Source: Hymenobacter psychrophilus
GTDB taxonomy: Bacteria; Bacteroidota; Bacteroidia; Cytophagales; Hymenobacteraceae
Assembly: GCF_900107135.1 (NCBI RefSeq)
Contig: NZ_FNOV01000019.1
Span: 1-52,933, forward strand
DNA: 52,933 bases
Direction of reading: 5' to 3'
The position numbers and the translations under genes were made by a program. Below the pieces are notes generated by a model, which ran no database searches, was not told the DNA's origin, and was given only the letters and a program-made list of their open reading frames with translations. Positions 8,561 to 15,175 of the stretch are shown here, in pieces (within the stretch, counting starts at the first letter, position 1; each line of letters begins with the position of its first letter).

Positions 8561-9064
8561 ATGCTTGACGTGAATACGATAGTTGACGACCGCCAGATGC
8601 GGGCGTTGACGGGGCTGGATATGGCCACTTTTTGCGCTTTGGCTGAGCCCTTTACTAGCGGCTGCCAGCAAGAAGCGGATGCACGTTTCACAGACCAGCA
8701 TCCGCGGAAGCGTAAGGCGGGTGGCGGGCGTAAAGGCGTGTTAGCCAGTTCGCAGCAGAAGCTTTTATTCATCCTGTACTACCTGAAAACGTATCCCACC
8801 TTCGATGTATTGGCCGCCACGTTTGGCTTGCCCCGCTCCAAAGCCTGTGAACATGCCCACCACTTGGCCAAAGCCCTGGAACGGACCCTGCGCACCTTGA
8901 ACGTGCTGCCGGCCCGTGCCATTGACTCGCTGGCGCAGATGCAAGCCGTGTTTGCCGACGTGCCCGTTCTACTGCTCGATGCCACCGAACGGCCCCATCA
9001 CCGGCCGCAGGCCCTGGTAGACCAGAAGGCCGACTATTCGGGCAAAAAAAAGACTGACGCGTAA
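8561..9064 (+). CDS. IS5-family transposase, first part (orfA)
   Basis: The ATG at 8561 (MLDVNTIVDDRQM) starts a 167-residue frame with a helix-turn-helix region (residues about 45-95) and the first catalytic aspartate in VLLLDATERPHH. It ends shortly after a run of eight A residues (9044-9051). The second half of the enzyme continues in the +1 (equivalently -2) frame. This may be slippage on A8 or a single-base indel that kills the element. Confidence 0.8.
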   Translation: MLDVNTIVDDRQMRALTGLDMATFCALAEPFTSGCQQEADARFTDQHPRKRKAGGGRKGVLASSQQKLLFILYYLKTYPTFDVLAATFGLPRSKACEHAHHLAKALERTLRTLNVLPARAIDSLAQMQAVFADVPVLLLDATERPHHRPQALVDQKADYSGKKKTDA

Positions 9065-9506
9065 AAACACGCTCATCGCCGACCCCAGCCGCTACATTCA
9101 CTACCTGGGACCCACCACGAACGGGGCCACCCATGACTATCAACTGCTTAAAAATGAATTTGATGTAAACCTGGGACTGCTCGACCTGTTTGAGCTGCTG
9201 GCCGATTTGGGCTACCTGGGGCTGGTGGCGGATTACGACCTGCCCCCCGTGAGTTTGCCGCACCGCAAGCCCCGCCGCAGCAAAAAATGCCCCGTCGCGG
9301 CGCTGACCGATGCGCAACGCGCCGCCAACGGCGCCCACGCGCGCCGCCGCGTTAAGGTTGAACACGCTATCAGTGGGGCCAAACGCTTGGGCTGCGTCGC
9401 CCAAACGTACCGCAACAAATCCAACTCATTTAACGACCGGATAATGGCCATTGCCTGCGGTATTTGGAACTGGCATCTGACGCAGAAAAAAACAAACCTT
9501 ATTTAG
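9042..9506 (+). CDS. IS5-family transposase, second part (orfB), in shifted frame
   Basis: From the A8 tract the other frame reads KNTLIADPSRYIHYLGP and continues through a DDE_Tnp_4-like core, with LLADLGYLGLVADYDLP and the catalytic glutamate in RVKVEHAISGAKRLG, to a stop at 9504-9506. It has no start codon of its own before 9207, so it must be made by frameshifting or slippage from orfA, or else it is dead. Joining it to orfA with ten As instead of eight gives the normal family sequence SGKKKR. Confidence 0.75.
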   Translation, partial: AKKRLTRKNTLIADPSRYIHYLGPTTNGATHDYQLLKNEFDVNLGLLDLFELLADLGYLGLVADYDLPPVSLPHRKPRRSKKCPVAALTDAQRAANGAHARRRVKVEHAISGAKRLGCVAQTYRNKSNSFNDRIMAIACGIWNWHLTQKKTNLI

Positions 9507-9516
9507 GAACAAGTCT

Positions 9517-9738
9517 ACTACTTCGCTACCTAACTACTTCGCTACCGACACTGTGTCAACACTCTCGTTTTCTCGCTACTTCACCACTTGACTACTTCGC
9601 CACCTCTTACTATAATATTTAATTCGCTACTTCACTACGTCGCTACTTAACTACTTAGATTTATCGCTACGTCGCTACTTAACTACCTCACTTCGTCGCT
9701 ACCTCGCTACTTCGCCACATAAATACTTCGCCACTTTT
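9517..9738. repeat. Octamer repeat array, right half (candidate centromere)
   Basis: More CTACTTNN-type octamers lie here, in blocks starting near 9518, 9575, 9627 and 9667; the last block has nine consecutive units. With the left half there are about 36 units. The array ends 5 bases before the -7 box of parA, so protein bound to it could also repress the par operon. Confidence 0.7.
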
Positions 9739-9742
9739 CCTG

Positions 9743-9750
9743 TATGTTTG
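9743..9750 (+). promoter_or_regulatory. parA promoter -7 box
   Basis: TATGTTTG is a perfect TAnnTTTG box, 59 bases before the parA ATG. Its -33 region falls within the last octamers of the array, which suggests autoregulation by the array-binding protein. Confidence 0.6.
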
Positions 9751-9808
9751 TGCTATCCGCCTGACTGACCACCCGGCACAAAGTTCATTAACCCTAACCA
9801 GTAAACCC

Positions 9809-10585
9809 ATGCCCAAAATTATCAGCTTTGCCACTCAAAAAGGCGGCTCCGGTAAATCAACCCTGCTACTCGTGCTTGCCGCTCCCCTGGCCACTGAGTA
9901 TGGGCTAAAGATTGCCGTTCTGGATTGCGACTATCAGCAGAGCATCGTCAAAACCCGTGCTCAACTGGACGCGCACAATTTGGCTAACCTTCAGAAAACC
10001 GACCCTGCGGCTAAGTACCCCTACGATGTATTCCCGCTGGCCCTGGATAAGATTTTCGAGTTCATCGACAATCCCGATAATCAGGAATACGACCTTATCA
10101 TCATCGACGTACCCGGCCGGGCCGATGGCGACGATGTTTTCAACGCGCTCACGGCCTGCGACGCTGTAATTGTGCCTCTGGTATCGGATTACCTGGACCG
10201 GGCGTCTACGGCGGAGTTTATGGGCATTCTGGAAGCTATCAAGCAGTCTGCGGAGGAGGCCCAACTGGATTTCCAATACTTCGGCCTTCCAACCAAGCGC
10301 GTTGCCGGCCGGCGGGAAGAAAAGGACATGGATGAGTACATCGACGGGCTGGGCCTCTCGCGCCTCAACTCCTCCCTGGGCCTGCGCACCGCCTACAGCC
10401 GGGCCTCGACGCTCTATAGCTTGCTCAACCCTACCTACCGCACCTACGCTGGCGGCAACAAGGACACGGATGCCGAAATACGCCGCGTGTGTGAGGAACT
10501 GATAGAACGCCTGGGCTTGCCCCAGCGCAAAGCCGGGAGCCAGCTCAGCGAGTCGGCCGATACGTCAACCACTAAAACCAACTAA
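9809..10585 (+). CDS. parA: ParA-family partition ATPase, 258 aa
   Basis: The N terminus has the deviant Walker A motif KGGSGKST (residues 11-18), then VLDCDYQQS (A' region) and the Walker B-like LIIIDVPGRADGD. These are hallmarks of ParA/MinD ATPases that move plasmid DNA over the nucleoid. There is no N-terminal DNA-binding extension, so this is a small (type Ib-like) ParA, whose operon is usually controlled by the partner centromere-binding protein. That partner is probably the next gene, 3 bases downstream. The octamer array lies just upstream. Confidence 0.93.
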   Translation: MPKIISFATQKGGSGKSTLLLVLAAPLATEYGLKIAVLDCDYQQSIVKTRAQLDAHNLANLQKTDPAAKYPYDVFPLALDKIFEFIDNPDNQEYDLIIIDVPGRADGDDVFNALTACDAVIVPLVSDYLDRASTAEFMGILEAIKQSAEEAQLDFQYFGLPTKRVAGRREEKDMDEYIDGLGLSRLNSSLGLRTAYSRASTLYSLLNPTYRTYAGGNKDTDAEIRRVCEELIERLGLPQRKAGSQLSESADTSTTKTN

Positions 10586-10588
10586 GCA

Positions 10589-11152
10589 ATGGGTATCGAG
10601 AAACCGAAAATCGAGCCACGGCAGCGTATTCCCGTTTCTGCTGAGCGACGGAATCAGGCCCGGGCGGGCATGGATGGGGAGCTAGTCAAATCAACCAGTG
10701 CCACGACTGCTGACGCTGCGCCGGCAGTAACCGACCCTGCAGTAGCCCCACTGGCTCCGGTCGATGCCCCGGTGGCCCCCAAGCCAACGCTGGCTCCCGT
10801 AGCGGCTCCTGAGCCTTCAGCTGCATCGACCAGCCAGCCAGCATCGCCTGTTCAATCGGTGGCCACGGTGGCTCCCACGCTGCCGGCAGCCGCTCCGATA
10901 GCTAGCCCCGTTGCACGGCCCCGGCGTGGGCGCAAGCCGGCCGCCCCGGATGCCGTACTGATGGAAACCGAACGCTCGGTAAAAATTCCGGAAAGCGTCT
11001 GGAATGAGATTCGGCTGGCGCTGGTGCTGCTGCCCAAAGGGGAGGATAGCCCGGTCAGCATAAAGGCGTACCTGGTCGCCGCCCATCGGCACTATGAGGC
11101 GCAGCTGCGCAAGCAGGGCAAGCTACCGGCTAAGCCAGCGGAAAGTAAATAG
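10589..11152 (+). CDS. ParB-like ribbon-helix-helix protein (DUF3408-like), 187 aa
   Basis: Residues 1-110 are a disordered Ala/Pro/Val-rich arm with a basic patch PRRGRKPA. Residues about 127-174 have a ribbon-helix-helix pattern: strand ERSVKIPE, helix SVWNEIRLALVLL, turn GEDSP, helix SIKAYLVAAHRHYEAQL. Proteins with this design follow ParA in Bacteroidetes mobile elements (DUF3408/TraB type). In other plasmids, RHH proteins such as omega bind tandem 7-8-bp repeats and stimulate ParA. It is very likely the protein that binds the CTACTTNN array, but the pairing is inferred from context. Confidence 0.78.
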   Translation: MGIEKPKIEPRQRIPVSAERRNQARAGMDGELVKSTSATTADAAPAVTDPAVAPLAPVDAPVAPKPTLAPVAAPEPSAASTSQPASPVQSVATVAPTLPAAAPIASPVARPRRGRKPAAPDAVLMETERSVKIPESVWNEIRLALVLLPKGEDSPVSIKAYLVAAHRHYEAQLRKQGKLPAKPAESK

Positions 11153-11236
11153 CGTAATTTGCAGCACTGGTTAGGGGTAAGTCGTCGGTTTGGTCGCCGG
11201 CACCTGGCTTCTCCTTTCTGGCGCTGTAGCGCCAAC

Positions 11237-11266
11237 CAAGGGCAGTTCCTACCAGGGCTGCCCTTG
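11237..11266 (+). terminator. Hairpin after the par operon
   Basis: CAAGGGCAG (11237-11245) pairs perfectly with CTGCCCTTG (11258-11266). It is preceded by a smaller hairpin, TGGCGC/GCGCCA, at 11219-11234. The T-rich tail is short (TTGTTGG). Confidence 0.5.
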
Positions 11267-11325
11267 TTGTTGGAATAGCAGTAAAAACCTGCTTTCTGAG
11301 GTCAATGCACCTCCTGACATAGAAG

Positions 11326-11355
11326 AGCCCCAGCTTGGACAAGCCGGGGCTTTTT
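11326..11355. terminator. Rho-independent terminator between par and zeta genes
   Basis: AGCCCC-a-GCTT pairs with AAGC-c-GGGGCT around GGAC, followed by TTTTTG on the plus strand. It terminates the par operon and lies just past the 3' end of the minus-strand zeta gene. Confidence 0.85.
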
Positions 11356-11386
11356 GTTGATGCACCTGAGTAGGGGAGGGGAGAGG

Positions 11387-12367
11387 TCAGCGCTCTTGCT
11401 GGTCCTGGCCACGCTCAGTTGCTTGGCTCTGCCCGGCCTCCCGCGCCTGGCCTGGGACCCAGCGGCGCTGCTGGTCTTTAGCGCTTTCCATCACTTCACT
11501 ACCAGACTGCCGGTGCACCGCGTCAAGCGTGGTGCTGATGCGCTCTAGCTCCGGGCTTTTCAAGCTGTACTGCACGTTCAGGTAGCTAACCCGCTGGCCC
11601 TGCTCTGACGCTGCAGCGGGCTGCACGTCGCTTACCTGTGCCCCGCTCATGCGAACGGCCGCTTGTACCGCCTCGGCCTGGCCGCGGGCGCCTGGTGCCC
11701 GCGCTGCTTCCGTAACCCGAATAGTTGCCTGCTGCATGTCCGCTGCCGGTTGAGCTAACAACTGATTAACCCGCTCCATCCGTTGGACATGGGTTACGAC
11801 ACCCCTCACCCACTCCGGCGGCGGTGACTGCAAAGGAGCTATCAGCCCTTTTTCGATGAGCGCACCCGGCTGAAATGGCCGGCTGGTATTGTCTATCAGC
11901 TCGATGCGGTCAAACTCCTTGTAGTTCTGCTTTAACAGGGAAAGGGACTGGTGGTACCGCTGCTCGATGATGGCCGGGGGCACGTCGTGCCCGCCCTTGG
12001 CTACTCGGCTCAGTACCCGGTCCTGGCACTCGCGCACCGACTCCAAGCTGACGTACACCAGCTCAACGCGGTAGCCGGCTGCTTTAGCGCCATGAATCAG
12101 CTTGTAATCGTTGGTCTGGGCCAAGTTGCTCTCAACCGAGAAAGAAACCCTGCTGTCACGTAGCTCTTTGATGCGCTGGGCGGTCATCGATTCCACGTCA
12201 AAGCCGTTGAGCTGGGGATTCTGCTGTTTCAATACGTCGCCGTTCACCTGTTCCACCGATGAACTACGAGCCGCCATTGCATTGAACAAGGTACTTTTCC
12301 CTGCGCCGTTTGGGCCGGCGAACACATAGAGTACTGGTTGCTGCTCCACCGGCCGCGCTTCGCTCAC
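11387..12367 (-). CDS. Zeta-toxin family kinase with C-terminal conjugation-associated domain, 326 aa
   Basis: Walker A GPNGAGKST (residues 18-26) and following features such as VNGDVL and FSVESNL match zeta toxins, which phosphorylate UDP-N-acetylglucosamine and poison cell-wall synthesis. Residues about 1-195 are the kinase. Residues about 213-302 (RVTEAARAPGARGQAEAV and onward) are not part of standard zeta toxins: they match two segments of the plasmid primase encoded at 37136-39733. The tail is Gln/Arg-rich. The start is a GTG that overlaps the last base of the upstream stop codon (TAGTG), so the pair is translationally coupled. Toxin activity is inferred from the family. Confidence 0.85.
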   Translation of the reverse strand: MSEARPVEQQPVLYVFAGPNGAGKSTLFNAMAARSSSVEQVNGDVLKQQNPQLNGFDVESMTAQRIKELRDSRVSFSVESNLAQTNDYKLIHGAKAAGYRVELVYVSLESVRECQDRVLSRVAKGGHDVPPAIIEQRYHQSLSLLKQNYKEFDRIELIDNTSRPFQPGALIEKGLIAPLQSPPPEWVRGVVTHVQRMERVNQLLAQPAADMQQATIRVTEAARAPGARGQAEAVQAAVRMSGAQVSDVQPAAASEQGQRVSYLNVQYSLKSPELERISTTLDAVHRQSGSEVMESAKDQQRRWVPGQAREAGQSQATERGQDQQER

Positions 12368-12594
12368 TAGGCTCCTACAGCGTCAAGCAGTAGCCGGCGC
12401 GTCTGTGGCTGGGTCAGCGAAACCTCGTACACCTCGCCGGTGGCAGGGTATTCATGCACGTAACGGCCTTGCTCGTCCCGGTAGGAGAGGAAGGTGTTCG
12501 CGGCAGCTGCCTCAGCGCGCAACTGCTCCCCAATGGATTTCTGAAACTCCGGCGTCGTCAGCTGGGCGAGAAAGTTGGTTACTGGGGAGTTCAT
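12367..12594 (-). CDS. Probable antitoxin of the zeta toxin, 75 aa
   Basis: This small protein (MNSPVTNFLAQLTTPEFQKS) ends at a stop that overlaps the zeta GTG start by one base, the usual tight coupling of an antitoxin to its toxin. It has no visible similarity to the epsilon antitoxin and no known domain. The ATG at 12594 is preferred to the longer frame because the latter runs through an intergenic region. The role is assigned by position only. Confidence 0.55.
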   Translation of the reverse strand: MNSPVTNFLAQLTTPEFQKSIGEQLRAEAAAANTFLSYRDEQGRYVHEYPATGEVYEVSLTQPQTRRLLLDAVGA

Positions 12595-12742
12595 GGCAGG
12601 AGGCAAAGGGTACACGAATATAACGCAAGCGCGGGTAAAGTAGTGGCATTTTGCCCAAGAAAATGAGTGCAGCAACCGGCCAGCAGGCACTGAAAGAGGG
12701 GAGGGGCAGTTGGGGAAAAAGGAGGAAACCCCTGCGGCTTAC

Positions 12743-13249
12743 CTACTGGTCGCGCTGCTCGTCGCCGGGATGCTCGGGGTACTCCCCGCTGTCTTGGTTG
12801 TCGTCCGGCTCCTCCTGGGGAGGGTACTCCGGTATCCAATCCTGCGCGGTGCCGGTGAGGGCTTCCTCGGCCTGGCAGTTGGGCACGGGTTGCGCAGGCT
12901 GCTGCGGGGACTGAGGCCGGCGTGGCTCCAACTCGCGGCCGAAGAAATGGCCTAGCGTTACGCCGGGTGCCTGCTTTTGGTACCATTCGGGCATTTCGTC
13001 CGGCTGGCAGATTACGCCCAAGTACCCGTCGGCGTGGAAATAGGCCCGCACGACGGCTGGACCAAAGCCGTTCATGTGAATATGAACGCGTGAGCCGATT
13101 TCAGGCACGGCCGAATCTCCCGACCAATCGAGGTTGATTGGCAGGCTCAGGCGGGTTGGATAGCCCAGCCACTGCGGGCAAGGGGTCACGGAATTCAGCC
13201 ACTGGCAGGGGCTAATCTGGGGCTGCTTCGGCGCGGGAGTAGTATTCAT
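12743..13249 (-). CDS. Hypothetical protein with small beta-rich domain, 168 aa
   Basis: I do not recognise a family. Residues about 50-95 contain a beta-strand pattern, GSRVHIHMNGFGPAVV then ADGYLGVICQPDEMPEW, which resembles a segment of the next upstream gene product (13303-13704). The last 60 residues are Pro/Glu/Gln-rich and probably disordered. There is no signal peptide. It is the second gene behind the shared promoter at 13738-13784, so it probably belongs to the same regulon as the ArdC-type gene. Confidence 0.6.
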   Translation of the reverse strand: MNTTPAPKQPQISPCQWLNSVTPCPQWLGYPTRLSLPINLDWSGDSAVPEIGSRVHIHMNGFGPAVVRAYFHADGYLGVICQPDEMPEWYQKQAPGVTLGHFFGRELEPRRPQSPQQPAQPVPNCQAEEALTGTAQDWIPEYPPQEEPDDNQDSGEYPEHPGDEQRDQ

Positions 13250-13302
13250 AGCGGTAGATTTCCTATTGAGAAAATAGATTGGGAGCTATCCGGCTGCTGG
13301 TG

Positions 13303-13704
13303 CTAGGCTGCCTGGGCAAGCTGGCTGCCGAAAACGCAGTGGGCGCGGGGGTGCATCTTGTGGGCACGTCGGCTGCCGGGGTGGAAGGGCTGGGTCACGA
13401 GGCCGATAAAGCCGGCGGCGTGGCAGTAGCCCAACACCTTCACCGTTTCGACCTTCCCGCCTTGGTTAGCGCTCACGTACACCCCGACTGGGGGCACCGG
13501 CTGCTGGGCCGACCAATGCAGCCCGCCCGGCAAGGCTTTCAGGCTGGGCACGGCGGTAAACTCGGGCGTGGCCAGGCGCAGTTGGGCCGCTTCCTGGCGG
13601 GCCTGCTCAGTTGCGGCCTTCTTGGCGGCGTGGGTGGCGCGCATTTTAGCCAGACGAGTGGTGGGGATGCGGCGGGCGGGGCGGTACAGATTGGTACTTT
13701 CCAT
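13303..13704 (-). CDS. Hypothetical basic protein, 133 aa, first gene behind shared promoter
   Basis: The N-terminal third is basic and helical (RLAKMRATHAAKKAATEQAR). The C-terminal half has the pattern VGVYVSANQGGKVETVKVLG followed by HAAGFIGLVTQPFHPGS, which lines up with a segment of the downstream protein at 12743-13249, so the two may share a small beta domain. The start ATG at 13704 is 41 bases from a -7 box that is almost identical in position and sequence to those before 33151, 33972 and 36488. The function is unknown; membership of that regulon is the main clue. Confidence 0.65.
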   Translation of the reverse strand: MESTNLYRPARRIPTTRLAKMRATHAAKKAATEQARQEAAQLRLATPEFTAVPSLKALPGGLHWSAQQPVPPVGVYVSANQGGKVETVKVLGYCHAAGFIGLVTQPFHPGSRRAHKMHPRAHCVFGSQLAQAA

Positions 13705-13737
13705 GGCTAAATGGGCGTTTTATTACGTTGTTGCTTA

Positions 13738-13784
13738 TACTTATTAAACGTAATAGACGCACCCTCATTTGCAAAACATACATT
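13738..13784 (-). promoter_or_regulatory. Shared promoter module, copy A
   Basis: On the minus strand this has TTTTG, a 19-base spacer, then the -7 box TACGTTTA, followed by ATAAGTATA. It is one of four similar modules (others at 33185, 34004 and 36521), each about 40 bases before a minus-strand start codon. This copy has the clearest -33 TTG. Confidence 0.7.
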
Positions 13785-13978
13785 TATAAAAGCATGATTT
13801 ACTAATATTGTTCAGCCTTTTTTCCCCACTGCCCCCAAGTAGGCTAGTGCATGGTGGTATTGATCTCATTGTGGCTTGAACCAAGAGTTGACGGACCGTG
13901 GCCAAGTGAAAGATTTTGCTCAATCCTCCATTCTGGTTGTCTGGCAACATTTCCCCCGTTCTGGGGGTCTTGGTAGCT

Positions 13979-14453
13979 ATGAGCTACATCGTGAGAGACC
14001 AAGAGTTAGTGCTTCAGCACTGGCCGGGCAAAGGAGCCTGGACTTATCACCTTATCATCCCGAACTCGCGTGATATTCCCGGTACGTGGGGTCACATCAA
14101 GGTGTCGGGCACAATAGATGACTACACGGTTGAATCACGGAATTTGGCCTCGCGCAAAAATCAAGACAAAATGCTCTCCGTGAATGCTGCCATCCGCCAG
14201 CATTCACGGAGAGCAAGCTGGCGACACGGTGCGCGTCACGCTCTACCGTGAGCCTAACCCAGTATTGGTCCGCGAAGCCGAGGTACTAGCTTGCCTAGAC
14301 GACGCCGGTGTGTTGACGTCGTTTAACGCCTGCAAAGCCGAAGACCGACGAGCTTTACTGCACGAGGTGTTTTCTCAGCCGGACGCCACGCGACAGGAAA
14401 AGAAAATCCTGGCCCTGATTGCTACGCTTGACTTGCAGAGTACCACTAGGTGA
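13979..14453 (+). pseudogene. Frameshifted DUF1905/YdeI-like protein gene
   Basis: The first part, from the ATG at 13979, reads HWPGKGAWTYHLIIP and GHIKVSGTIDDYTVESR, typical of DUF1905. After AAIRQ (about 14197) the frame is wrong. The +1 frame then continues as SIHGEQAGDTVRVTLY and later KILALIATLDL, which are the expected remainder of the family. One base appears to be missing at about 14196-14201. The break lies at the start of the right arm of a perfect 17-bp inverted repeat (14173-14214). As it stands the gene encodes no full-length protein. Confidence 0.8.
14173..14214. repeat. Perfect 17-bp inverted repeat at the frameshift site
   Basis: GCTCTCCGTGAATGCTG (14173-14189) and its exact complement (14198-14214) flank the loop CCATCCGC. 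It lies inside the coding part of the broken DUF1905 gene. Confidence 0.85.
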
Positions 14454-14739
14454 GTTCACAATAAGCCTAGCTTCAGCAGGCAGTATGGCCGCTCATTTAA
14501 CTTTTGGACTACAGTTGTAACCAAGGTCCATGGGTAGTGAATGCCGCACCCGTTCTTGGCTTCATCGGAGAATAGCTAAAACTTGCCCTGTGCGCGGCTT
14601 GGCGGTCGGATGGTAGCAGCGCTACTTGAGCAGCTGCGAGTCGATTCTGCAGCCTCTTGAGGCACTAATTTGGCTCTTCCCGGCTCGACTGGTCCCGGCC
14701 GACGGTAAGGTGGGGGCTGGAGTAGTAATTAAGCTAGTA
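14454..14739. other. Non-coding stretch before oriV
   Basis: I see no gene here. The stretch lies between the broken DUF1905 gene and the A+T-rich origin and contains no clear repeat or promoter. Confidence 0.5.
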
Positions 14740-15073
14740 CAACAGCCAATTGCATATAGCAATAAAAGATAATTAAATCTTGAAAAAGTACAAACAGGTT
14801 TATTCGCGTATATGCTTTTTTGGACTGTCTTGTTTTGTTGATTCTCGACTTGTCCACACAGTTTTATACCCTAAATGCTTCTCGTTCTCGCGTAACAAAG
14901 TTGTAGGTTATTTTAAGAAGATGGTAAGTTAAACTCTAATAGTAACTAATAAGGAGTAAATCGAATAAACCTGCTTCTTTAAGGTAATAAACCTGCTTCT
15001 TTAAGGTGAATCTGAGTGAATAAACCTGCTTCTTTAAGGTAATAAACCTGCTTCTTTAAGGTAATAAACCTGC
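14740..15073. other. Replication origin (oriV)
   Basis: A+T-rich DNA (about 14740-14960) includes a DnaA box TTGTCCACA at 14850-14858 (one mismatch to TTATCCACA). A partial, inverted iteron, CAGGTTTATT, lies at 14795-14804. The direct iterons at 14964-15073 follow, and then rep at 15176. This is the standard layout of an iteron plasmid origin. Confidence 0.85.
14964..15073 (+). repeat. Iteron array: four perfect 22-bp repeats plus a partial copy
   Basis: Four identical 22-bp units start at 14964, 14986, 15019 and 15041, each beginning AATAAACCTGCTTCTTTAA. Units 1-2 and 3-4 are adjacent, with an 11-bp spacer between the pairs. An 11-bp partial unit follows at 15063. The 22-bp period equals two helical turns, so initiator molecules would bind on one face of the DNA. 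Confidence 0.95.
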
Positions 15074-15175
15074 GCACTTTTACACAAGCTGGTTTTTTAG
15101 CCGTATGTTTCGGCCTGATATCACTGGATGAGGCAAAAGTGTCTCTGGTGGCTGCAACCGTAACCTATCGGCTAG

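Larger units (their letters stand above)
8532..9516 (+). mobile_element. IS5-family insertion sequence, 985 bp, inside the octamer array
   Basis: The ends are imperfect inverted repeats beginning AGACTTGTTCC (8532) and ending GGAACAAGTCT (9516). They are flanked by a 3-bp ACT direct repeat (8529-8531 and 9517-9519). Removing the element and one ACT restores a perfect CTACTTCG unit followed by CTACCTAA, so the insertion site is certain. The size, a DDE transposase in two frames and an ANT-type target fit the IS5 family, possibly the ISL2 group. Confidence 0.9.

Noticed and set aside
8264..9738. Octamer array as a CRISPR array
   Set aside because: Units are only 8 bp and tandem, there are no unique spacers of 30 bp between long repeats, and no cas genes are present.
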